64,000 bases of DNA from Thermococcus chitonophagus. Its GTDB lineage: Archaea > Methanobacteriota_B > Thermococci > Thermococcales > Thermococcaceae. A program made the position numbers and the translations under genes. Location of the stretch: positions 1,530,978 through 1,594,977 of the forward strand of contig NZ_CP015193.1 in assembly GCF_002214605.1 (NCBI RefSeq), read 5' to 3'. Positions 6,833 to 15,386 of this stretch are shown here, piece after piece. The notes under the pieces are model-generated. The model did not search any database and was not told where the DNA came from. It was given only the letters and a program-made list of their open reading frames with translations. Numbering within the stretch: the stretch's first letter is position 1; each line of letters starts with the position of its first letter.

Positions 6833-9636
6833 TACTAAAGAGGATTACTATGAAGAATTTCCTCTCACATAAGGACACAAAAATCGATTTTCCTCTTGGT
6901 GTTACAGTCTTCATAGGGCCTAATGGCGCTGGAAAAACATCAATAATAGATGCTATTTTTGTAGCACTCTTTAATACACCGCCACGTGGAGATAAGTTTG
7001 ATGATATTATCTACAGGGGAGAAAGAGAAGCGAAAATAGAACTAGAATTTGAAGAAGGCGGAATCCCATACAAAATTGTTTGGAGAAGAAAAAAGGGAAG
7101 GAGTTCCCCAACTTATGAACTTTATCGGCTTGATAGGAACATGCTTATTGCACATGGGGTAAAAGCAGTTAAAAAAGAAGTTGAAAATATTATCGGTATC
7201 GAAAAAGACTCGGCTGTTAACTCAATACTCATAAGACAGGGGGAGATAACGTCTTTACTAGACCAAGCGCCAGCAAAAAGGAAAGAAATCATCGGAAAAC
7301 TGCTTGGGTTAGATCGACTCGAAACTGCTTGGAAAACTATGAATGAGGTAATAAACTATTTCAAAGAGGAACTTAGAGAATATGAGGAATATGAATTCGA
7401 GTATTCTTACAAAACTAAGGAACTCCAACAAAAAACTGAAGAACTTCAAAGGCTATCTCGTGAAATAGAAACTTTAAAGAAACAGATTGTTACTCTCGAA
7501 GAAAAGCTGGAGAATATGCAACAGATTAAAGATAGCCTAGAGAACAAGAAAAAGAGGTATGAAGAATTAACTAAAGATATTGTAATACTTCAGGTAAAGA
7601 TTAAACAAACTAAGGAGAAAGTTGAAAAACTTAAAAGTGAGCTTGCAGAAGCAGAAAAGGCTAAAGAACTAGCTGAAAAGCTTGAAAGTGAAGTTAAGAA
7701 ATTGAGTCTTCTTGAGCAATTAAAGGATATTTTAGCTAAACTTGATTCACTAAATCAACAAAAAGAAGCTTTAGAAAGAGAACTGGATAAAATAAATCGT
7801 CTAGAGCAGGAAATAAGAGATACAGAAGACAAATATCGCCAATATGTGGAGATTGAGGAAAAGATTAAAGAAATAGAAGATGAGGTTTCTATCTTACAGC
7901 CTAAACGTCAAGATAAAGTTCAGATTGAAGAAACCATAAAACGAGTGGAGGATCAGATTAAAGCCCTTAATGAAGAGTTTCAGCAAGTATTAACTGAACT
8001 AAATAAGTACAAGATAGAGCTTTCAGCAATACCAAAGGAATATGAAGCAAAAACTCCAGCAGAAATAGATAGTGAAATTGCTGGCGAAAAGGCCAAGATT
8101 GAACAATTGAAGAAAGAAATAGAACGTCAAATTAGAGAATTAGAAAAAGCTAAAAGTGCTAAAGAAGAAGCAGAAAAACTAAAGCCTTTAGTAGATTTAT
8201 TGGAAAAGCTTAAACAGCTTTGGGAAATTCGTTCTAAAATAGATTCCCTTTCAAAAGATTTAGAGCACTTAAACAGAATTTTACAAGATATCAATGAGAA
8301 AAAAAGCGAACTTGAAAAGAGTAGAGATGGATATGAGGAATACCTCTTGCTGGAAAAGGAAATCGAGAGCCTAGAGAAGCAGAAGTCTGAGCTATTGTCC
8401 TATCGTTCTGAAGTTCAGAAACTACAAGCTATGATAGATGAAAAGAAGAAACAGCTACAAATTCTTCAAGGAGACGCTAACAAATTGGAAGCTGAAATCA
8501 AAATGTACCTCAATGAAATCACTCCAGAAGCTAAACAACAGAAGATTACTGAAATTCAACAGCAAATTAAACAACTAAAAGGTGAATTATTGCAAAAAAG
8601 GAACAAAATTGCTGAATTTAAGAGCAGAATAAAGGAAATAGAGGAGTATCTAAACATTCTTGGAGATGCCAATGAATGTCCTGTATGTCATCAAAAGTTA
8701 ACCCCTGAACACCGCCAAAAAGTTAAGGATGAATTCTCAGCAGAAAAAGCTGAAAAAGAAAAAATGATTCAGCAACTAGAATCTGAAACACTAACATTGG
8801 AAGAAGAAATTGAAAAACTTGAAGACCTTTTGATTACAATTGAGAAGCTTGATGTTAAGAGATACTTGGAGTACCAAAAGAAGATTCAAGAGATATCAAC
8901 AGAACTCAAGAAGCTTGAGGAGAAACTTTCCCAAGCAGAGGAAAAAGTCAATATGCTCAAGCACCTTGAAGAAGTACTTCTGCAAAAACTTCAACGCAAA
9001 AAGGAAGTTGAACCTGATTATTGGGGTTATCTAAGTGCAGAAGAAGAACTAAAATCACTGTTGAAGAAGTATCCAGAAGAAAAAATAAAGGAACAATACA
9101 AGGGCATTGAGGAAGAGCTTGCAGAATATCATCAAAAGGAATCAGCACTTATTGAGGCCATAGGACAGTTGCCGGAGAACCTTGAAAGTGAGATTAAAGC
9201 TCTTGAAGAAAAGAAAGAGCAGTTTATTCAGTTAAAGACAAAGGCTCAGCGTATTCCAATTATTGAAGACGATATTTCTAAATTAAAACAAGAAATTCAC
9301 GAAATAGAAACTTGGAAAATTCCAATGTTATTAGCAATTAAGAAGTTACTTTTAGAAAAAGCACTAAGGGAGTTAAATGAAGACATATCTAGGCTTAATG
9401 AGAAACTCAAGTTGATTCTCAAAGATATCGAGCATCTCGAAGAGCTCGAAAGTCAATTGCAAGAACTCAAGAACCAGTTGGAAACTCTAAAAGAGGACTA
9501 TCAACGATACATAGCAGCTTCTAATGCTTTAAAGCAAGAACGTTCAAAGTCACTAGTCTTGGAAGAACTTGAGGAAATTCATAAAAAAATTTTAGATCTC
9601 ACAAAGGAGGAAGAAGCTTTAGTTTCTAATATTTGA
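6829..9636 (+). CDS. rad50: Rad50 ATPase, N-terminal 935 codons up to an in-frame TGA
   Basis: SMC-like ATPase partner of Mre11. Walker A is GPNGAGKTS (30-38), the Q-loop is in ILIRQGEI near residue 140, and the zinc-hook CPVC is at 617-620. The whole reading frame through to 10506 would be 1225 residues, with the hook almost exactly in the middle. Known archaeal Rad50s are about 850-890 residues; the extra length comes from a duplicated coiled-coil segment in each arm. The frame is interrupted by TGA at codon 936, before the signature motif and Walker B. If truncated here the protein lacks half of its ATPase head and cannot work alone. The next frame is in phase and intact, so this is a single gene with one nonsense codon, a sequence error, or a split protein. 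Confidence 0.85.
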   Translation: MILKRITMKNFLSHKDTKIDFPLGVTVFIGPNGAGKTSIIDAIFVALFNTPPRGDKFDDIIYRGEREAKIELEFEEGGIPYKIVWRRKKGRSSPTYELYRLDRNMLIAHGVKAVKKEVENIIGIEKDSAVNSILIRQGEITSLLDQAPAKRKEIIGKLLGLDRLETAWKTMNEVINYFKEELREYEEYEFEYSYKTKELQQKTEELQRLSREIETLKKQIVTLEEKLENMQQIKDSLENKKKRYEELTKDIVILQVKIKQTKEKVEKLKSELAEAEKAKELAEKLESEVKKLSLLEQLKDILAKLDSLNQQKEALERELDKINRLEQEIRDTEDKYRQYVEIEEKIKEIEDEVSILQPKRQDKVQIEETIKRVEDQIKALNEEFQQVLTELNKYKIELSAIPKEYEAKTPAEIDSEIAGEKAKIEQLKKEIERQIRELEKAKSAKEEAEKLKPLVDLLEKLKQLWEIRSKIDSLSKDLEHLNRILQDINEKKSELEKSRDGYEEYLLLEKEIESLEKQKSELLSYRSEVQKLQAMIDEKKKQLQILQGDANKLEAEIKMYLNEITPEAKQQKITEIQQQIKQLKGELLQKRNKIAEFKSRIKEIEEYLNILGDANECPVCHQKLTPEHRQKVKDEFSAEKAEKEKMIQQLESETLTLEEEIEKLEDLLITIEKLDVKRYLEYQKKIQEISTELKKLEEKLSQAEEKVNMLKHLEEVLLQKLQRKKEVEPDYWGYLSAEEELKSLLKKYPEEKIKEQYKGIEEELAEYHQKESALIEAIGQLPENLESEIKALEEKKEQFIQLKTKAQRIPIIEDDISKLKQEIHEIETWKIPMLLAIKKLLLEKALRELNEDISRLNEKLKLILKDIEHLEELESQLQELKNQLETLKEDYQRYIAASNALKQERSKSLVLEELEEIHKKILDLTKEEEALVSNI
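7648..8136 (+). repeat. Rad50 N-arm coiled-coil duplication, copy 1
   Basis: Residues about 274-436 of Rad50. The block beginning EAEKAKELAEKLES...LLEQLKDILAKLDSL and ending in YRQYVEIEEKIKEIEDE aligns with the following block. Anchors: LLEQLK (codon at 7708) matches LLEKLK (8197), offset 489 bases; YRQY (7834) matches YEEY (8332), offset 498 bases. Confidence 0.65.
8137..8630 (+). repeat. Rad50 N-arm coiled-coil duplication, copy 2
   Basis: Residues about 437-600, directly preceding the zinc hook. It begins ELEKAKSAKEEAEKLK and contains LLEKLKQLWEIRSKIDSL and YEEYLLLEKEIESLEKQ, which align with the preceding block at an offset of 163-166 residues. Boundaries are approximate because coiled-coil sequence is low in complexity. 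Confidence 0.65.
8845..9324 (+). repeat. Rad50 C-arm coiled-coil duplication, copy 1
   Basis: Residues about 673-832, directly after the hook. Contains KKLEEKL (8911), PDYWGYLSAEEELKSL (9013) and IGQLPENLESEIKAL (9160). All three recur in the next block at offsets of 480, 480 and 471 bases. Constant spacing of three separate motifs argues for true duplication and not chance coiled-coil similarity. Confidence 0.7.
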
Positions 9637-9795
9637 CAATTGCCCGAGAACATAGAGGGCGAAATTAAACGCTTAAAACAAGTGAAAGAGGCATACATTC
9701 GTGCTACTGAGAAGAGCAAAGACATAGATTCCATAAAAGAGGAATTGAAAAAAGAAGAATTGGAACTTGAATCATTAATGAAAGAACTTGACTCA
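9325..9795 (+). repeat. Rad50 C-arm coiled-coil duplication, copy 2 (carries the stop codon)
   Basis: Residues about 833-989. Contains SRLNEKL (9391), EDYQRYIAASNALK (9493) and, across the stop, I-stop-QLPENIEGEIKRL (9631 on). In copy 1 the aligned codon is GGA (9163-9165); here it is TGA (9634-9636). Confidence 0.7.
9634..9636 (+). other. in-frame TGA nonsense codon in rad50
   Basis: The codon triplets ATT TGA CAA TTG CCC GAG AAC align with ATA GGA CAG TTG CCG GAG AAC in the upstream repeat copy. A single G-to-T change in the first base of a glycine codon explains the stop. Reading frame and protein character are unchanged on both sides. Confidence 0.85.
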
Positions 9796-10506
9796 AAAAA
9801 CAAAGAGCTTAAAGACCTTGCATATTCTCAAGAAGAATTTGAAAAGATACAGAAAGAAGTTCAAAATCTTTCAGCAGAGGTTAGTAGATTAAAGGGTACA
9901 TTATCTGAGAAAATTCAACAAAAGGAGAAACTTGAAACGGAGATTAAAGAATTACTGCATGATATTACTGAGTTGGAGAAACAGCTTCAAAAAATTGAAA
10001 AAATCCGGAAGTTCATAGCGGATTTAGAGCGTATTAGGGGTGCATACCACAAAGATGGGGTTCAAAAGCTCCTCCGCAAAAAGATTGCTCCAGTAATATC
10101 TGAATTAGCCACAAATTACATTGAGAGTTTCAATATGGACATAACAGACATTTACCTTTCTGAGGACTTTGATATTTCCGTTACTAAAAACTCTGTAGAT
10201 GTTCCAATATCTCTCCTTAGTGGTGGTGAGAAAGTTGCTGTGGCTCTTTCGTTGAGATTAGCGATTGCGAGGGTTCTCGCAAGAAGGCTTTCAGTGGTAA
10301 TAATGGATGAACCAACAACGCATTTAGATGAAGAAAGAAGGAGAGATTTAGTAGAAATTCTCGGAAAGTTCTTTAAAGCTGAGAATACAGTGCCACAAAT
10401 AATTATTGTAACCCACCATAGAGAGCTTGAAGACGTGGCAGATACAGTGTACCTTGTCCAAAAGGTTGACGGAATTTCAAAAGTTATTGAAAGTTCTTCT
10501 TTGTAA
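9640..10506 (+). CDS. rad50: Rad50, C-terminal part after the TGA (signature motif and Walker B)
   Basis: In phase with the upstream Rad50 frame. As an independent ORF it would start at TTG 9640 and give 288 residues: a C-arm coiled coil, then the ATPase head with signature LLSGGEK (residues 1129-1135 of the joined protein), Walker B VVIMDEPTTHLD (D1160) and the H-loop VTHHRELEDVADTVYLV. All catalytic motifs are intact, so any decay is very recent. No ribosome binding site precedes TTG 9640 within 20 bases (the nearest, AAGGAGG at 9603, is too far), so separate translation is unlikely unless it restarts after termination. Confidence 0.8.
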   Translation: MPENIEGEIKRLKQVKEAYIRATEKSKDIDSIKEELKKEELELESLMKELDSKNKELKDLAYSQEEFEKIQKEVQNLSAEVSRLKGTLSEKIQQKEKLETEIKELLHDITELEKQLQKIEKIRKFIADLERIRGAYHKDGVQKLLRKKIAPVISELATNYIESFNMDITDIYLSEDFDISVTKNSVDVPISLLSGGEKVAVALSLRLAIARVLARRLSVVIMDEPTTHLDEERRRDLVEILGKFFKAENTVPQIIIVTHHRELEDVADTVYLVQKVDGISKVIESSSL

Positions 10507-10747
10507 TTTCTAAATTTTTAGGTTTCGCTCTGGATTTCAACATGAATTTTGTTCCGAGTCGTTAACAGCATAACTAAATTTTAAGTTAAATAAACTCCAG
10601 TTCCTTATCTAATGGGACAAATATGATTTGCCTCATCTTTAACTGTTACAGTCAAGTTGTGTTATGTAATTTTCTGCATGGTGATGAGTTTGTATTATTA
10701 GAAAATATTTTAAACATTAAAATTACATACTTTTTTGGTGATCTAAC

Positions 10748-11236
10748 ATGAAAAAAGATGAGACTAAGGTAATTAGACTAACAGAAGACGCATACAATGC
10801 TCTTAGTAGACTACGAAAGAAGATTGTCGAACATGGCCAGAGAAGTTACTCCTACTCGGACATAGTGCTTACTGCAACTCTTCTTCTTGACAATGCAGTT
10901 GAACGTAATATTGCAAATGTCATGGACATAGTAACCATAGCAAAAGGGTTACGTCTTCAGAAATTAAGGGGAGAACTCCCAAAGAGCACCGATGTTTCTG
11001 AAGAGCTTAAAAAACACTTTCCTAACAGTGTTGATCAATTCACAACCCCAGTCAGCAAAATCATCTCATCAATAATTAAGCAACTCATTGAAAATGGTTA
11101 TCCAGATGCTGCCAGTTATGTGTTATTTTTACACAAGGATAAGCTTTCACCAGAAGAATTTGTTCGACTGAGTGTCAAAACACTTGAAGCGCAAGTGCAA
11201 ATGAAGATACGTGAAAAAGAACAATCCAGAGAGTAA
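10748..11236 (+). CDS. ribbon-helix-helix-like protein of unknown function, 162 aa
   Basis: The N-terminus (KVIRLTEDAYNALSRLRKKI, then YSYSDIV) has the pattern of a ribbon-helix-helix DNA-binding domain as found in archaeal VapB-type antitoxins and DUF217-like proteins. The remaining 110 residues are helical and unrecognised. It starts at ATG 10748 with TTGGTGATCTAAC upstream and a TATA-like AAATATTTTAAA near 10702. It lies 241 bases after rad50 and shares its AT-rich composition, so it may regulate or accompany the accessory cluster. No toxin gene is adjacent, and the next gene has different character. Confidence 0.55.
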   Translation: MKKDETKVIRLTEDAYNALSRLRKKIVEHGQRSYSYSDIVLTATLLLDNAVERNIANVMDIVTIAKGLRLQKLRGELPKSTDVSEELKKHFPNSVDQFTTPVSKIISSIIKQLIENGYPDAASYVLFLHKDKLSPEEFVRLSVKTLEAQVQMKIREKEQSRE

Positions 11237-11355
11237 CCGATGACAACTGGTAAATTCCATGAGATTGGTTTGCTCAAGAAAACAAAAGATAATTAAGCCT
11301 CTTTACAAAGTACTTCACGAAGCTGGGATGAAAGGTGGGTTGTAACCGATGACAA
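11233..11355 (+). repeat. 11-bp element GTAACCGATGA, copies 1 and 2 of 3
   Basis: GTAACCGATGACAA occurs at 11233-11246 (including the stop codon of the preceding gene) and at 11342-11355; the third copy, GTAACCGATGATGAG, at 11416-11430, is the start of the C/D-box sRNA. The first two copies have a C-box-like sequence but no clear CTGA D box after it. They may be decayed or divergent sRNA copies. Confidence 0.5.
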
Positions 11356-11418
11356 TGTCTCCGAGGAAAACGGTCTGTTTGGGAAATAAAGCCTAAAGAG
11401 GGGAGTTTAATGCGAGTA

Positions 11419-11484
11419 ACCGATGATGAGTGTCATCCCTGCTGATTCGGGGTCGATGATGAGGTAAAGTCCCCACCTGAGGTG
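11419..11484 (+). ncRNA. C/D-box sRNA
   Basis: All four boxes are present with normal spacing: C ATGATGA 11423-11429, D' CTGA 11442-11445, C' ATGATGA 11456-11462, D CTGA 11477-11480. Guides are GTGTCATCCCTG before D' and GGTAAAGTCCCCAC before D. Archaeal C/D sRNAs direct 2'-O-methylation of rRNA or tRNA at the base paired five positions before the box. Targets were not worked out. The D box is directly followed by the GAGGTG ribosome binding site of the next gene. Confidence 0.85.
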
Positions 11485-11490
11485 TTCCCA

Positions 11491-11964
11491 ATGATATTTG
11501 GAATATTCAGGAAAAAGAAGAAAGTTTATGGACCTCCCGTATATCTAAGCGAGCCTACGATTTTGTACCACACGAGAACTGAGAAGGTTATACTTGAAAT
11601 TATAGAGGAGAAACTTGGCTCAACCAACGTCATTCTGCCCTCAGATTATGGTATAAAAGATGTAAGCGACAAGATTAGGGATGTAGAGTACGTAGTTGCG
11701 GTTGCCATATATGGGAAGTTCTCTTCCTTAGTATGCAAAGAAGTTGAAAAAGCGAAAAGGTTCAACAAGAAAATATACACCCTAGATATCGCAAGCAAAA
11801 AGGAGGATTCCATAACCTACTACTTCGAAGAGGGTGTTCCGGAACATATAGAATGGCTTGATCCAGAGGAAACGAAAAAGTTCTTTGACGAGTTCCTGGG
11901 GGAGGATTTCATGGGAATAGCATTTAGGGGGTTCTTCTTAGGATACAGAAAAAATAAATGGTAG
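11491..11964 (+). CDS. hypothetical protein, about 157 aa
   Basis: ATG 11491 has GAGGTG six bases upstream and is preferred over an in-frame GTG at 11482. The product is soluble, with a basic start (FRKKKKVYGPP) and an alpha/beta pattern (EYVVAVAIYGKF, KKIYTLDIAS), resembling a nucleotide-binding or TIR-like Rossmann fold only in general appearance. No known family recognised. It is convergent with the NfnL gene, which ends directly after it. Confidence 0.6.
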   Translation: MIFGIFRKKKKVYGPPVYLSEPTILYHTRTEKVILEIIEEKLGSTNVILPSDYGIKDVSDKIRDVEYVVAVAIYGKFSSLVCKEVEKAKRFNKKIYTLDIASKKEDSITYYFEEGVPEHIEWLDPEETKKFFDEFLGEDFMGIAFRGFFLGYRKNKW

Positions 11965-13389
<1,425 letters not shown>

Positions 13390-14232
13390 TCAAATCATCC
13401 CCCTTTCTCTCTTCCACTTCTCAAAGCTTATTAACTCCAAATCTCTGTAGTAGGTCAACCTCTTCATTAGCTCGTCCCAATCAACCAGGTGAGCATCGAA
13501 TTCCGGTCCATCGACACATGCAAACTTTATCTCTCCCCCTACCGTAACCCTACATGCTCCACACATTCCAGTTCCATCTACCATTATTGGATTCAGGCTA
13601 GCAACAGTCTTTATCCCGTAAGGTTTTGTGAGCTCCGCGACGGCCTTCATCATAACTACTGGACCGACTGCATGCACTAAGTCAATTTTCCTGCCCTCAT
13701 CGATTAGCTTCTGGAGAGCGTGAGTTGTGAAACCCTTCATTCCATAGCTCCCGTCGTTTGTCGTTACTATCACCTCATCACTGACCTCTCTTAGTTTCTC
13801 CTCCCAGAAAACCAGATCCCTTGTTCTGAAACCTAGGATTGAAATCACGTAGTTACCAGCTTCTTTCATAGCCTTTGCAACTGGGTATATCTCGGCAACT
13901 CCAACTCCCCCTCCTACCATCACAACAGTTCCGAACTTGTCTATATGGCTTGGTTTTCCTAAGGGTCCCAGGAAGTCCAAAATGTAATCCCCCTCATTGT
14001 ACGTGCCCAGCTCATGAGTTGTCTTTCCGACCTCCTGAACAACTATTGTAACTGAACCTTTACTTATGTCAACGTCGGCAATTGTCAAGGGTATTCTTTC
14101 ACCCTTTTCGTGCAATCTTACGATCACAAACTGCCCTGGTTTGGCATGTTTGGCTACTCTTGGAGCCTCTATCTCAAAGAGATTGATGCCGGGAGCAAGC
14201 CGTTCTTTCCGTAAAATTTTGTACACTGGCAT
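13390..14232 (-). CDS. nfnS: NfnS / sulfide dehydrogenase beta subunit
   Basis: About 280 residues. FAD- and NAD-binding ferredoxin reductase-like subunit: the FAD region contains RIPLTIAD, the nucleotide region MVGGGVGVAEIYPVAKAM, and the C-terminal [2Fe-2S] site is DGTGMCGACRVTVGG with a further FACVDGPEFDAH. I place the start at ATG 14232; GTG 14226 behind AGGTGATGCCA is also possible. First gene of the nfnS-nfnL unit, divergent from the sulfhydrogenase operon across about 150 bases holding a SurR-type box. Confidence 0.88.
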   Translation of the reverse strand: MPVYKILRKERLAPGINLFEIEAPRVAKHAKPGQFVIVRLHEKGERIPLTIADVDISKGSVTIVVQEVGKTTHELGTYNEGDYILDFLGPLGKPSHIDKFGTVVMVGGGVGVAEIYPVAKAMKEAGNYVISILGFRTRDLVFWEEKLREVSDEVIVTTNDGSYGMKGFTTHALQKLIDEGRKIDLVHAVGPVVMMKAVAELTKPYGIKTVASLNPIMVDGTGMCGACRVTVGGEIKFACVDGPEFDAHLVDWDELMKRLTYYRDLELISFEKWKRERGMI

Positions 14233-14293
14233 CACCTTTTAGAATTTCTATATTAGGTGTAATAAAAATTTCTTTCGGGGTATTCCACCATTT

Positions 14294-14310
14294 GTTCAAA
14301 ACCCGGGGTT
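14294..14310. promoter_or_regulatory. SurR-type operator between nfnSL and the sulfhydrogenase operon
   Basis: GTTCAAAACCCGGGGTT matches GTTn3AACn5GTT exactly, the published binding consensus of the Thermococcales sulfur-response regulator SurR. A second, looser element GTTTTGGAAAC is at 14322-14332, next to the TATA-like CCTTATCA. SurR activates hydrogenase genes without sulfur and releases DNA when oxidised. Position upstream of the TATA box is that of an activator for the hydrogenase operon; effect on the divergent nfn genes is inferred. Confidence 0.75.
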
Positions 14311-14381
14311 GTCAAAATGGCGTTTTGGAAACCCTTATCACCCTGTTTTATCAATAGAAAACACTAAGAGGGTGAATATTC

Positions 14382-15386
14382 ATGAGGTACGTTAAGCTTT
14401 CTGCTGAAAACTTTTCCCCATTTTTTGAGGCCCTCAAAGAACTTGGCAAAATATATGGTCCAGTGAAACGTAACTCAACGTATACATTTGTACAAGTTGA
14501 CAATGTTAAAGAGCTAAGCCTAGATTACACGAGAACAATACTCCCTCCCAAGAAGTTCTTCGTAAAACCCAGGGACAAGCTATTCAGACTAAAAAAGGAA
14601 AATTGGGAAGATATAAAGGATGGAGAGAGCTTTGTCCTCTTCGGAGTTCACTCATGCGACATCCACGGGCTCAAGATTCTAGATAAAGTCTACCTTGGAG
14701 ATCCCCCAGACCCATACTACAAGTCGCGAAGGGAGAACGCGTTCATAGTTGGGATAAGCTGCATGCCCGATGAGTACTGCTTCTGCAAGAGCTTAGGCAC
14801 GGATTTCGCTATGGACGGCTTTGACCTCTTCCTTCACGAGTTGCCAGATGGCTGGCTCGTCAGGGTAGGAAGCGTCAAGGGACATGAAGTAGTATGGGAA
14901 AACCAGGAGCTGTTTGAAGAAGTTACAGAGGAAGATCTAAAGCACTTCAAGGAATTCGAAGAGAAGAGAGCTAAGGCGTTCAAGAGGAGCCTAAACAAAG
15001 AGGGATTAGCAGATATACTTGATTTAGCTTTCAACAGTCAGGTGTGGAAGAAGTATGCTGAGAAGTGCTTAGGCTGTGGAAACTGCACCCTTGTTTGTCC
15101 AACGTGCAGATGCTATGAGGTCTGCGACAACTGGATTAGAGCTTATGAAGCCGTGAGGGAGAGGAGATACGATTCATGCTTCATGCCCACACATGGGTTA
15201 GTTGCGGGAGGCCACAACTTCAGGCCTACCCGATTGGACAGATTTAGGCACCGCTACTACTGCAAGAGCTACTTTGATCCTTCTGCAGGCTTCAACTGTG
15301 TTGGCTGTGGCAGGTGTGATGAATTCTGTCCGGCGAGAATAGAGCACGTAAGGGTTCTTGAGGAGGTTCGGGAGGGATTGTTATGA
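14382..15386 (+). CDS. hydB/shyB: cytosolic sulfhydrogenase beta subunit (Fe-S electron transfer)
   Basis: 334 residues. Electron-transfer subunit with two [4Fe-4S] motifs at the C-terminus: CLGCGNCTLVCPTCRC and CVGCGRCDEFCP. The N-terminal two thirds match anaerobic sulfite reductase subunit A-like proteins (HSCDIHGLKILDKV, CMPDEYCFCKSLGTDF). It starts at ATG 14382 behind AGAGGGTGAATATTC. It overlaps the gamma gene by four bases. The gene order beta-gamma-delta-alpha and the adjacent nfn pair match the P. furiosus hydrogenase II locus, so this is likely soluble hydrogenase II. Confidence 0.88.
   Translation: MRYVKLSAENFSPFFEALKELGKIYGPVKRNSTYTFVQVDNVKELSLDYTRTILPPKKFFVKPRDKLFRLKKENWEDIKDGESFVLFGVHSCDIHGLKILDKVYLGDPPDPYYKSRRENAFIVGISCMPDEYCFCKSLGTDFAMDGFDLFLHELPDGWLVRVGSVKGHEVVWENQELFEEVTEEDLKHFKEFEEKRAKAFKRSLNKEGLADILDLAFNSQVWKKYAEKCLGCGNCTLVCPTCRCYEVCDNWIRAYEAVRERRYDSCFMPTHGLVAGGHNFRPTRLDRFRHRYYCKSYFDPSAGFNCVGCGRCDEFCPARIEHVRVLEEVREGLL

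Noticed and set aside
9634-9636. Selenocysteine at the rad50 TGA.
   Set aside because: No selenoprotein context, the aligned residue in the repeat is glycine in a coiled coil, and Thermococcales are not known to make selenocysteine.
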